A stretch of 28,239 bases of DNA from a virus, in IMG/VR virus record IMGVR_UViG_3300032240_001551, positions 1-28,239 of that record. One strand, 5' to 3'. A program made the translations under genes and the position numbers. The notes beneath the pieces were generated by a model. The model was not told where the DNA came from and did not search any database. It was given only the letters and a program-made list of their open reading frames with translations. Of the stretch, positions 1-6,441 are shown one piece after another. Position 1 is the stretch's first letter; every line of letters begins with the position of its first letter.

Positions 1-4
1 GTTT

Positions 5-346
5 ATGAAGAATACGACAAAGGAAAGTACATCAAATTGCTCTCCGAATATATTAGAACATTTGTTAGAGATAAACTGGAACTCTATGGAACCAAGTAAA
101 GAATTAGAACAGGCAATAGAGGACAAATTTCTAACTCCTTCCAAGTTTGCACTGGAAGTAGAGAAAATTGTTGCGGAAGAAAAATGTAATTATATTGATG
201 CAATCGTTCATTATTGTGAAGTAAATGGTATTGAAGTAGATTCAATTACGAAACTTGTATCAAAACCACTTAAGGAAAGATTGAAGTATGATGCTATCAA
301 TCTAAACTTTATGAAGAAAACATCGAGAGCAAAATTGCCACTATGA
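5..346 (+). CDS. 33: gp33-like late-transcription co-activator
   Basis: T4 gp33 bridges host RNA polymerase and the gp45 sliding clamp and, with the sigma factor gp55, activates late promoters. The protein is 113 aa (T4 gp33 is 112). The central and C-terminal part lines up with my memory of T4 gp33: a VEKIVAEE segment, then NYIDAIVHYCEVNGIE (T4 has a similar SYLEA...LEENSIPE stretch), then SKPLKERLKYDAINLN. The C-terminus ends RAKLPL, not the acidic/hydrophobic clamp-binding tail of T4. The start is the first ATG in the window; the frame stays open to the left edge, so a start outside the window cannot be excluded. It overlaps gp59 by 4 bases (ATGA), indicating translational coupling. The many late promoters in this window fit its role. 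Function is inferred from family resemblance. Confidence 0.82.
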   Translation: MKNTTKESTSNCSPNILEHLLEINWNSMEPSKELEQAIEDKFLTPSKFALEVEKIVAEEKCNYIDAIVHYCEVNGIEVDSITKLVSKPLKERLKYDAINLNFMKKTSRAKLPL

Positions 347-933
347 GTCCTTTTGAGACATATCAACATTATCTTTCGCTCAAAAGTCATTTCACAAATC
401 CAAAATATGATTTCTTCAAGTATGGTGGAAAGTCTAGGGCAACTCTAACTTCTTTTAACAAACGCAAAGATAAATATTTTTTTGAAAAATCATCAAGAAA
501 ATATTCTGATAAAGAAATTGTAGATTTTCTTGTATCAAATTTTGTTGCCACAGATAACCCACAGAATATATGGATTGGCGAAATTATAAATTCTGGAGAA
601 AGAACATACACAGAGTGGATGAAACGACAGCAGAGTTTGACCTACTTGTTCAAAGAACAATCAGAAGAATTGTTCTCGCAGACAAAATTAGAGGATGCTT
701 TCAACTGCTCGAAAGGTCATCCACCAGTTCTAAAAAAATTCCTGGGCGGGAAGATTTCACCTGAAGTACTGGTGATTTATGATATAATCTTCCTGTTCGG
801 GAATGTATTTGATAAGAAACTTTTGGACCCAGTGTGGGAAACCGTAAGTTTAAAAATCAAGAAGTACAAACCATTTCTAAATATTGATAAGTTTCAGTAC
901 AAAAAACTTTTGCGGGAAATTGTCAATGAGTAA
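343..933 (+). CDS. 59: gp59-like loader of replicative helicase gp41
   Basis: gp59 loads the gp41 helicase onto gp32-coated single-stranded DNA at forks. The 196-aa length is close to T4 gp59 (217 aa). Recognisable features are the N-terminal YQHYLSLKSHF segment, the KYDFFKYGGKS motif (T4: KYDVIKYN), the RKDKYFFEKSSRKYS block (T4: RRDKYFFQKLSEKY), an IWIGEI segment, and a C-terminal half ending with a VWETVSLKIKKYKPFLNID stretch that matches T4's VWNNYSIKLKAYRKILNID. The start codon overlaps the gp33 stop. The order gp33-gp59-(DUF1825)-gp32 keeps the helicase loader next to its partner gp32. The 3' end overlaps the next gene by 8 bases. Confidence 0.93.
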   Translation: MSPFETYQHYLSLKSHFTNPKYDFFKYGGKSRATLTSFNKRKDKYFFEKSSRKYSDKEIVDFLVSNFVATDNPQNIWIGEIINSGERTYTEWMKRQQSLTYLFKEQSEELFSQTKLEDAFNCSKGHPPVLKKFLGGKISPEVLVIYDIIFLFGNVFDKKLLDPVWETVSLKIKKYKPFLNIDKFQYKKLLREIVNE

Positions 934-1258
934 ATTCTTTGATTCCGAATTGATTCAGGAAGAACTTGAAGAAATTAATGAACTTCAAAAGTTCATTTAT
1001 GGAAGCATCCTGTCTTTTGGATCGATGACCCGTGAAGATAAACTGGAACATATTGAAAAAATGACTTTGTTGCTAGAAAAGCAACGTATTATGTACACAA
1101 GACTTTCTCTTTCTGATGATCCACAAGCGATTGAGATGAAAGAGAATCTTCGTAAATCTGTGGCAATTATGGGATTCCCTCCCGACACAGATATGAATTT
1201 ACTTTTCAATAGCATGACTAAAACAATTGAGTCTCTCAAGCAATTTATTGACAAGTGA
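926..1258 (+). CDS. DUF1825-like protein of cyanobacterial type
   Basis: This is a 110-aa, mostly helical, charged protein of unknown function. The opening MSKFFDSELIQEELEEINELQ and the later MTREDKLEHIEKMTLLLEKQRIMYTRLSLSDD segment look like the DUF1825 family found widely in cyanobacteria (a typical opening is FFDSE.VQEE followed by a helical EQM..L...YR..M.R..LS.D region). I placed the start at the ATG at 926, which overlaps the gp59 stop by 8 bases; the upstream in-frame ATG at 884 would add 14 residues lying entirely inside gp59 and would lose the family-like N-terminus. There is no catalytic motif. It is likely co-transcribed with gp33-gp59 and sits just before the gp32 promoter, whose -35 box lies in its last codons. 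A role in replication or host control is only suggested by position. Confidence 0.75.
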   Translation: MSKFFDSELIQEELEEINELQKFIYGSILSFGSMTREDKLEHIEKMTLLLEKQRIMYTRLSLSDDPQAIEMKENLRKSVAIMGFPPDTDMNLLFNSMTKTIESLKQFIDK

Positions 1259-1276
1259 GACTATCCTTGCTATACT
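1248..1276 (+). promoter_or_regulatory. sigma70-type promoter for gp32
   Basis: TTGACA at 1248-1253 and TATACT at 1271-1276 are separated by exactly 17 bases, a near-consensus promoter for host vegetative RNA polymerase. The -35 box overlaps the last codons of the DUF1825 gene. Transcription would start near 1283, leaving a leader of roughly 37 bases before gp32 at 1320. gp32 can thus be made early and independently of gp59. Confidence 0.8.
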
Positions 1277-1319
1277 ATCCAAGTAAATCCAAAACATCCA
1301 ATTTACACAACGAATCCAA

Positions 1320-2237
1320 ATGTCTTTTTCCGATCTTAAAAAACAATCTAAACTTGGTTCCCTGACTGCCAAACTGGTCAAGGAAGTCGAAAAAATGAAT
1401 AACAACACATCATCTGGTGATGATCGTGTATGGAAACTCGAATGCGATAAGAGCGGCAATGGTTATGCCGTCATTCGTTTCCTTCCTGCTCCGAACGGTG
1501 AAGATCTGCCGTTTGTAAAACTCTACAGTCACGCATTTCAAGGTCCTGGTGGTTGGTATATTGAAAACTCTCTGACTACTCTGGGTCAGAAGGATCCTGT
1601 GTCGGAACTGAACTCTGAACTCTGGAACAACGGAACTGATGCTGGTAAAGAAGTTGCCCGTAAGCAAAAGCGTAAACTGACTTATGTGAGCAACATCTAT
1701 GTGGTCAAGGACCCTGCTAATCCTGCCAATGAAGGTAAAGTCTTTCTGTTCAAATACGGTAAGAAAATCTTTGATAAACTGACTGCCGCAATGCAACCTG
1801 AGTTTGAAGATGAGCAAGCAATCGATCCATTTGACTTCTGGCAAGGTGCCAACTTCAAACTGAAAGCAAAGAATGTTGCTGGTTATCGTAACTATGATTC
1901 CAGTGAGTTTGCCGCACAAGGTGCTCTACTGGATGACGATGACGCAATGGAAGCAGTATGGAAGAAGCAGTATTCTCTTGCAGAACTCGTTGCTGCTGAC
2001 CAGTTCAAGTCCTATGATGAACTGAAGAAGCGTCTTGACTATGTTCTCGGCACCAAAGGTTCTCGTCGTGTGGATGAAGAAGTTGCTGAAGAGGAAGAGT
2101 ATTCTCGTGGTCCAGTTCGTGACCTTGATGAAGATCTTCGCACTGAACTCAAGAATCTGACTCCTACTCGTTCTTCTTCAGTTGATGAAGATGAAGACGA
2201 TGATACTCTGTCCTACTTCGCAAAGTTGGCAGAATGA
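1320..2237 (+). CDS. 32: gp32 single-stranded DNA-binding protein
   Basis: gp32 coats single-stranded DNA cooperatively and organises replication, recombination and repair. The 305-aa protein (T4: 301) has the N-terminal basic 'LAST'-type segment (KQSKLGSLTAKLVKEVEK, residues 8-25) used for cooperativity, a core OB-fold region (about 35-230) and a strongly acidic C-terminus (VDEDEDDD near 290) of the type used for partner binding. The T4 zinc site (His64, Cys77, Cys87, Cys90) aligns here with His71, Ser84, Asp92 and Ser95, so the three cysteines are gone and zinc binding is not expected. It has its own sigma70-type promoter and a downstream hairpin terminator. Its DNA is visibly richer in G+C than the tail genes, perhaps reflecting selection for high expression. 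Confidence 0.96.
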   Translation: MSFSDLKKQSKLGSLTAKLVKEVEKMNNNTSSGDDRVWKLECDKSGNGYAVIRFLPAPNGEDLPFVKLYSHAFQGPGGWYIENSLTTLGQKDPVSELNSELWNNGTDAGKEVARKQKRKLTYVSNIYVVKDPANPANEGKVFLFKYGKKIFDKLTAAMQPEFEDEQAIDPFDFWQGANFKLKAKNVAGYRNYDSSEFAAQGALLDDDDAMEAVWKKQYSLAELVAADQFKSYDELKKRLDYVLGTKGSRRVDEEVAEEEEYSRGPVRDLDEDLRTELKNLTPTRSSSVDEDEDDDTLSYFAKLAE

Positions 2238-2267
2238 TACTTTAGGGATTTGATGCCCTAGTATTTT
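2237..2267 (+). terminator. Terminator after gp32, in the gp53 3' end
   Basis: The arms ATAC-TT-TAGGG (2237-2247) and CCCTA-GTAT (2256-2264) form a 9-bp stem with a two-base bulge and an 8-base loop, followed by a short T run (2264-2267). The hairpin begins in the gp32 stop codon. Most of it lies within the last codons of the convergent gp53 gene, so one structure may end both transcripts. The T run is short, so strength is uncertain. Confidence 0.65.
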
Positions 2268-2898
2268 CCGTTCTAATCAAATTAGGATTCACATACTGCG
2301 ATGACTTGTCATAAGTCATCGCTTTTCTCATATCTGATATAAATTGCTGCAGATATATTTTCTTCAGCACATAGATTCCGCGCTTCTTATTATTCTTTTC
2401 AACTTCATATTCATAATTACTAATGCCAGAAACAACCTGACTTTGAGTTAAATTCTGAGTTGGTATGCTTGGATTTGGAATTGTAAAAGTTGAATCGACA
2501 ACTTTACCTGCTGGAAGAATTAAACGACCTTTTGAATCTTTGATTTCTTGAGTTTCATAATGATGAATGTCATTTAAAGATGCCCCATAAATTGATTCTG
2601 CATAATTATAAACATCTCTATCAGAAAGTGGCCATTGGTCTCTGACTCTTGTAATTCCAGCACTGATTAATACGACCCAATCATATTGACTGCTTCCATA
2701 AAGTTCTTCTGCTACAGTGTCTGGGCGAGCGCCATCTGGAATTTGATATTTGTCAAAGAGAGTAAAGACATTCTGCAAATCATCACGAAGTTTGGCACGA
2801 CGAAATATATTCTTTACAACAACATATTCATCAGATGCTTGTCTGCTTGATAAGAATGATTGATATTCTAAATCTGGTAGTTCTCTGAAATAAGTCAT
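2242..2898 (-). CDS. 53: gp53 baseplate wedge subunit
   Basis: gp53 joins neighbouring wedges around the central hub in the T4 baseplate. The 218-aa protein opens MTYFRELPDLEYQSF and contains the family-typical segment PDTVAEELYGSSQYDWVVL with DQWPLSDRDVYNY following; the pattern of a LysM-like middle with 'YG.....W.I...N/I' is characteristic of gp53. The length fits T4 gp53 (196 aa). It is the last gene of a four-gene minus-strand block; its ATG overlaps the gp48 stop by one base (TAATG), so the two are translated together. Its 3' end carries the terminator shared with gp32. Confidence 0.9.
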   Translation of the reverse strand: MTYFRELPDLEYQSFLSSRQASDEYVVVKNIFRRAKLRDDLQNVFTLFDKYQIPDGARPDTVAEELYGSSQYDWVVLISAGITRVRDQWPLSDRDVYNYAESIYGASLNDIHHYETQEIKDSKGRLILPAGKVVDSTFTIPNPSIPTQNLTQSQVVSGISNYEYEVEKNNKKRGIYVLKKIYLQQFISDMRKAMTYDKSSQYVNPNLIRTENTRASNP

Positions 2899-3803
2899 TA
2901 GTATCCAACTCCGGTTTTGCCTTGACCACTTTCGTAATCTTCTGCGTAAATAGGTGTTAATTCTTGGAAAGATAAAGTTAATTGCATATGAACTGGTGTT
3001 GCATCAGAGTATGTTGCATAAGTTCCAGATGCAGTATAATTCACACTCATACTTGTAAGAGCACAAATCTTAAATTTATTCAAGAATGGATGTTGTTTAT
3101 TTCCACTCATATATTGTATACGAAAAACTTCTGGTGATTTGAGAAAGAGACCAGCAGCAGCTCCAGTGTTTAAACCTTTCTTAGCAGCAGAATAATATTT
3201 AAAGTTACGAATAATTTGTTTGATTTCTTCTGATTCCGAATCATCTCTAGGAACCATATCAAATTGAAATGTAACTGGAGATCTCAATTGAATTCCAGAA
3301 AATAAGAGTTCAATATTTTGATTGAAAGTAACTCCCTGCGCTCTTGAAATAATTGATCCAGCATCTTGTTTTCCTAATGCTGCTTGAACAGCGGCAGCAG
3401 CAAATCCTCCTTGAATTGCTCCTTGCCCAACTCCAGTTTGCGCTGCGTTTGCAACTTTAGCAAGCGAATTTAAAGCAGATTGAACACCTTTCTGAAGTCC
3501 ACCAGTAATTCCACTTATTGCACCTTCATATAATCCACTTTCTAATGGATTTAGAGTTCCAGTTCCCCATTCAGCAGAATTTTGGTCACCAATTGATTCG
3601 GGAATTGGTAATATCACACTTCCTAGAATATCCTGATTTCCTTTCCCAGCATATATCTGTGCATATGTTTGGTCTGATGAATTCAAAGCAAAAGAATTCC
3701 CTTGAGTTCCAAGTCCCGGAGGTTTATAACGAATGAAATCAATCTTTAAATAATCATCATTGTCACGAAGTTTTGCTTTTGGATATCTATATGAGAAAGC
3801 CAT
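2898..3803 (-). CDS. 48: gp48-like baseplate tail-tube cap
   Basis: gp48 sits on the hub and, with gp54, forms the platform on which the tail tube polymerises. The 301-aa protein opens MAFSYRYPKAKLRDNDDYL, typical of the T4-like cyanophage gp48 group, has an Ala/Gly-rich middle (about residues 90-150), and ends with a tube-protein-like beta region (HPFLNKFKICALTSMSVNYT, then HMQLTLSFQELTPIY). T4 gp48 is 364 aa. A late-promoter octamer GATAAATA on the minus strand lies 17 bases upstream. It is followed without a gap by gp53. Confidence 0.85.
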   Translation of the reverse strand: MAFSYRYPKAKLRDNDDYLKIDFIRYKPPGLGTQGNSFALNSSDQTYAQIYAGKGNQDILGSVILPIPESIGDQNSAEWGTGTLNPLESGLYEGAISGITGGLQKGVQSALNSLAKVANAAQTGVGQGAIQGGFAAAAVQAALGKQDAGSIISRAQGVTFNQNIELLFSGIQLRSPVTFQFDMVPRDDSESEEIKQIIRNFKYYSAAKKGLNTGAAAGLFLKSPEVFRIQYMSGNKQHPFLNKFKICALTSMSVNYTASGTYATYSDATPVHMQLTLSFQELTPIYAEDYESGQGKTGVGY

Positions 3804-3814
3804 TTATATGTTTT

Positions 3815-4162
3815 CTAACTATTTATCCGTATTCTCCCATAAGGAATCTTTCTTAAATCTCCAACTTCGTTTCTGTCTACTATATGTAATGGTCCGATGA
3901 CTTCTTCCATTGTATATTGCCTCTGCTCTCCCCAGTGAAAGTTAATTCCAACAAATCCCCACGAATAAACTTTTGTGACAGCAACTAATGGATTTGCATC
4001 ATATCTAATTCTTGGTGTCTTTGGTCGATAGACGAATGTATAAAACTTACCTGCTTCTGCTTTATTTGTAGTTTCTTTTAAAACATCTAAAATTTCCAGC
4101 ATCAAATCATCTGGATTCTCAGTTCCAATAAGTTTTTTAACCAGACCTTTGACGCGATTCAT
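3815..4162 (-). CDS. Conserved phage protein of unknown function
   Basis: I do not recognise a named family. The 115-aa protein is soluble-looking with no signal peptide or membrane segment: a basic N-terminus (MNRVKGLVKKL), a helical first third, then a beta-rich half with YTFVYRPKTPRIRYDANPL, VTKVYSWGFVGINFHWGEQRQY and a basic C-terminus. Its ATG overlaps the gp4 stop by 4 bases (ATGA) and it is followed by gp48, so it is made together with head-completion and tail-cap proteins. The aromatic- and Arg-rich second half could be a virion interface or a nucleic-acid contact. A head or tail completion role is inference from context only. Confidence 0.72.
   Translation of the reverse strand: MNRVKGLVKKLIGTENPDDLMLEILDVLKETTNKAEAGKFYTFVYRPKTPRIRYDANPLVAVTKVYSWGFVGINFHWGEQRQYTMEEVIGPLHIVDRNEVGDLRKIPYGRIRINS
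3820..3827 (-). promoter_or_regulatory. Late promoter GATAAATA for gp48-gp53
   Basis: Read on the minus strand, 3827 to 3820 is GATAAATA, one base from the T4 late consensus TATAAATA. It ends 17 bases before the gp48 ATG and lies in the last codons of the 115-aa gene. It matches the other late motifs in this window in form and in distance to the start codon. Confidence 0.7.
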
Positions 4163-4593
4163 ATTCCTAGTTCGTTTTCTGTAATTAATTTAAACTCATA
4201 ACCTCTGTCAATACACCATTCTCTTGCTGCTTCCCACTTTGCTTGATTCTTTGCATATTCATATACTTCGCTGATATATCTTTTCGTTTGTCTTTGTGGT
4301 TTTTGTGGAGGAGCAGTTTGTTTTTTAGGTTTAATCTCAATCATATATTTCTTAATTGCCCCATTAGATTCCTTGACTTTTATAAGGAAATCTGGAAAAT
4401 ATCTATGCACTTTACCATCTATAGGAGACCTGTAACCAATACACATTTCTTCACTTTGCCACTCTAAAATTCTTTCATTTGTATCACAATAAACACAAAA
4501 TTTGCGTTCCCAAAGAGAGCGGTAGATTATATTCGTGGGGTCTCCTTTATATTTTTCTGGGTGAGAAGGTTTGTATTTTCCTTTATATGACAT
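4159..4593 (-). CDS. 4: gp4 head-completion protein (PD-(D/E)XK fold)
   Basis: T4 gp4 (also called gp50) is needed to finish packaged heads so that tails can join. The 144-aa protein (T4 gp4 about 150) shows the nuclease-like core: SLWERKF with Glu29, YFPDF with Asp68 and MIEIKPK with Glu86 and Lys88, which is the arrangement of a TnsA-like PD-(D/E)XK nuclease. All four expected residues are present, so an endonuclease trimming role at the packaged end is possible, but this is inference. It is the first gene of the minus-strand block, with a late promoter (TCTAAATA on the minus strand) 33 bases upstream. Confidence 0.9.
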   Translation of the reverse strand: MSYKGKYKPSHPEKYKGDPTNIIYRSLWERKFCVYCDTNERILEWQSEEMCIGYRSPIDGKVHRYFPDFLIKVKESNGAIKKYMIEIKPKKQTAPPQKPQRQTKRYISEVYEYAKNQAKWEAAREWCIDRGYEFKLITENELGI

Positions 4594-4600
4594 CTAAATA
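4593..4600 (+). promoter_or_regulatory. Late promoter TCTAAATA for gp54
   Basis: TCTAAATA on the plus strand ends 33 bases before the GTG start of gp54. It is one half of an inverted pair with 4626-4633. The C in place of the A of TATAAATA is also seen at 23485-23492, so it looks like an accepted variant in this phage. Confidence 0.65.
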
Positions 4601-4625
4601 CTTATAATTAAAAGTCCATAAAAGG

Positions 4626-4633
4626 TATTTAGA
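4626..4633 (-). promoter_or_regulatory. Late promoter TCTAAATA for gp4 block
   Basis: On the minus strand this is the same octamer TCTAAATA, pointing left to gp4 (start 4593). The two octamers face each other and are separated by 25 bases, so the two transcripts would overlap at their 5' ends. Confidence 0.65.
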
Positions 4634-5503
4634 GTGGTAAGACCTCGTAGAATATCGGATATCAAACCATTAATAACTAATCTTGCTCAAACTTCTCACT
4701 ATCAAGTGCAGTTTGGCAGCCTTCCTCCTGAATTAAGTTCATATCTTTTAGGAAAAGGAGTTGATTCTAGATTTATTGCAGAAGATGCTGGTCTTTTATG
4801 TTACTCTGCAATTCTTCCTACAACAAGCCTTGCAACTGCAAATATTAGTGGGAACTTTACTGGAATTACAGAAAAATTTGCTCATACGAGACAATATGAT
4901 TCAATATCTCTTGATTTTTATGTTGATAAAAATTACAGAGCTCTGAAATTTTTAGAATGTTGGATGGAATTTATTGCAAGTGGATCTACAAATCCAGTTG
5001 GTTTGGCCAATGAAAATGCGCCGATAAGTGTGAATGCTAATAATTATTTTATTCGAATGCAGTATCCCACATTTTATAAAGCAAATTCGGTAAAGATTGT
5101 CAAATTTGATAGGGATTATAATAGAGAAATTGAATATAATTTCAGAGGATTATTTCCTTCTGCGATTAGTTCTATGCAAGTTAGTTATGTTTCTTCTGAT
5201 ACTTTAAAAATGTCTGCTACATTCCAGTATGATCGTTATATTGCTGGTAGAGCGACAAGTTTAAGTCAATTAATTGGCAATAATAATAATCTAAATCCCA
5301 ATAACCCACAAGTATCACAATCTAATATTAATTCTGTACAATCTTTAGATGATATTAGTAAAAAGATAATCGATTCTCAGAAGCAAGTTTTTAGCAACGA
5401 TTATTCCAAAGTTTTTAACACCCCACCATCCTCTCCTAATAACCCTTCTCTAAGTAATCAATCAAATCAAACTACTGTAAGTGATTGGTGGAGAGCACTT
5501 TGA
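4634..5503 (+). CDS. 54: gp54-like baseplate tail-tube initiator
   Basis: gp54 forms the ring above gp48 on which the first gp19 tube ring assembles. The 289-aa protein (T4: 320) contains tube-like beta segments: SHYQVQFGSLPPELSSYL near the N-terminus, KFAHTRQYDSISLDFYVDKNYRALKFLECWMEFI in the middle, and QVSYVSSDTLKMSATFQYDRY toward the end. The last 80 residues are an Asn/Ser/Pro-rich, probably disordered tail ending WWRAL. It starts with GTG at 4634; no ATG is available near the N-terminal homologous region. An AAAAGG stretch lies just upstream. It is transcribed rightward, away from gp4. Confidence 0.85.
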   Translation: MVRPRRISDIKPLITNLAQTSHYQVQFGSLPPELSSYLLGKGVDSRFIAEDAGLLCYSAILPTTSLATANISGNFTGITEKFAHTRQYDSISLDFYVDKNYRALKFLECWMEFIASGSTNPVGLANENAPISVNANNYFIRMQYPTFYKANSVKIVKFDRDYNREIEYNFRGLFPSAISSMQVSYVSSDTLKMSATFQYDRYIAGRATSLSQLIGNNNNLNPNNPQVSQSNINSVQSLDDISKKIIDSQKQVFSNDYSKVFNTPPSSPNNPSLSNQSNQTTVSDWWRAL

Positions 5504-5511
5504 TATTTGAG

Positions 5512-5519
5512 AATAAATA
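5512..5519 (+). promoter_or_regulatory. Late promoter AATAAATA for the 18-kb tail operon
   Basis: AATAAATA lies in the 42-base gap between gp54 and the gp26-like gene, 26 bases before the ATG at 5546. No further gap of useful size exists until 23490, so this promoter is likely to drive the genes up to the long fiber. Confidence 0.7.
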
Positions 5520-5545
5520 ATCATAACTGAATTTTATAGGTTATT

Positions 5546-6265
5546 ATGCCTTTACCAAAGATTGCCACACCAACATATGAGTTGGAAATTCCTTCGATTA
5601 AAAAGACAATCAAATATCGCCCCTTTCTTGTGAAAGAAGAAAAGATTCTGATTATTGCGATGGAGAGTGAGGATCCAAAGCAAATTACTGAAGCAGTAAA
5701 AACAGTAATCGGGAATTGTGTTCTTACCAAAGGAATTAAGATTGAACAACTTTCTACATTTGATATTGAGTATTTGTTCTTGAATATTCGTGGAAAGTCA
5801 GTAGGTGAGCAAGTTGATGTTCTTATCACTTGCCCAGATGATGGAGTAACTCAAGTTCCTGTAAGTATTAATCTTGATGATATTAAAGTTCAAGTAAGTG
5901 AAATTCATACTAGAGATATTAAACTTGATGACATTCTGACATTGAGAATGAAGTATCCTTCTATGCAAGAGTTCATTAAAAATAATTTTAATAATGAATC
6001 TGAAATTAGTGTTGATGATACTTTTGATATGATTTCCTCTTGTGTAGAACAAATCTACAGTGAAGAAGAATCTTGGTCTACATCTGATGTGACCAAAAAA
6101 GAACTCATTGAATTTCTTGATGGATTGAGTTCGAAGCAGTTTAAGGATATTGAGAAGTTTTTTGAAACGATGCCTAAACTTTCTCATACAATTAAAATCA
6201 AAAATCCAAATACTGATGTGGAAAGTGAAGTAGTTCTTGAGGGTTTAACATCTTTTTTCGCGTAG
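5546..6265 (+). CDS. 26: gp26-like baseplate hub / tail assembly chaperone
   Basis: The 239-aa protein resembles the T4 gp26 group annotated as baseplate hub subunit in cyanophages (T4 gp26: 208 aa). It opens MPLPKIATPTYELEIPS with TIKYRPFLVKEEKILIIAME, the usual signature, followed by an 'IEQLSTFDIEYLFLNIRGKSVGE' type segment and a CPDDG turn that may pair with other Cys residues. The C-terminal third is helical and acidic. It lies directly before the tape-measure-like genes, the position of G/GT-type tail assembly chaperones in other phages. Near its end the codons TTT TTC preceded by T (6253-6259) form a canonical -1 slippery heptamer; a slip would carry ribosomes past the TAG at 6263 into the next ORF. 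Hub membership versus chaperone role is unresolved. Confidence 0.85.
   Translation: MPLPKIATPTYELEIPSIKKTIKYRPFLVKEEKILIIAMESEDPKQITEAVKTVIGNCVLTKGIKIEQLSTFDIEYLFLNIRGKSVGEQVDVLITCPDDGVTQVPVSINLDDIKVQVSEIHTRDIKLDDILTLRMKYPSMQEFIKNNFNNESEISVDDTFDMISSCVEQIYSEEESWSTSDVTKKELIEFLDGLSSKQFKDIEKFFETMPKLSHTIKIKNPNTDVESEVVLEGLTSFFA
6253..6259 (+). promoter_or_regulatory. Candidate -1 ribosomal frameshift site (T TTT TTC)
   Basis: In the gp26-like reading frame the codons are TCT TTT TTC GCG TAG. The heptamer T TTT TTC has the X XXY YYZ form needed for simultaneous slippage. After a -1 slip, reading continues CGC GTA GGA ATG into the 57-aa ORF at 6268 without a stop. The slip site is two codons before the zero-frame stop. 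I did not find an obvious stimulatory stem in the next bases. Confidence 0.55.
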
Positions 6266-6267
6266 GA

Positions 6268-6441
6268 ATGGCGCATGAGGATCTTGCGTCATACTACAAA
6301 ACTAATTTTGCTTTGATTCAGCATCATAAATATTCTTTAACAGAGCTGGAAAATATGATTCCTTGGGAAAGGGAAATTTATATTGGTCTTCTCCAGCAAT
6401 ACATCGAAGAAGAAAATCTGAAAAATCAAGCAAATGGCTGA
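6268..6441 (+). CDS. Small tail assembly chaperone partner (57 aa)
   Basis: This ORF starts ATG two bases after the gp26-like stop and ends at TGA 6439-6441, overlapping the next gene by 8 bases. The protein is acidic and helical: MAHEDLASYYKTNFALIQHH, a YSLTELENMIPWEREIYI core, then a charged tail. The 'sLxElexmPWeReiyixLL' pattern resembles the C-terminal part made by frameshifting in G/GT tail chaperones, and small ORFs of this kind follow gp26 in T4-like cyanophages. The purine-rich TAGGA touches the ATG, which is poor spacing for independent initiation, so expression by coupling or by the -1 frameshift upstream is likely. Function is inferred. Confidence 0.75.
   Translation: MAHEDLASYYKTNFALIQHHKYSLTELENMIPWEREIYIGLLQQYIEEENLKNQANG

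Noticed and set aside
884-925. Upstream ATG for the DUF1825-like gene
   Set aside because: It would add 14 residues from inside gp59; the ATG at 926 gives the family-like N-terminus and a normal short overlap.
1410-1919. 169-codon open frame antisense to gp32
   Set aside because: gp32 is certain on the other strand; no ribosome binding site or recognisable domain in the antisense product.
5521-6187. Minus-strand open frames over the gp26-like gene
   Set aside because: Shadows of a well-supported gene; products are rich in Phe/Ile/Asn without domain features.
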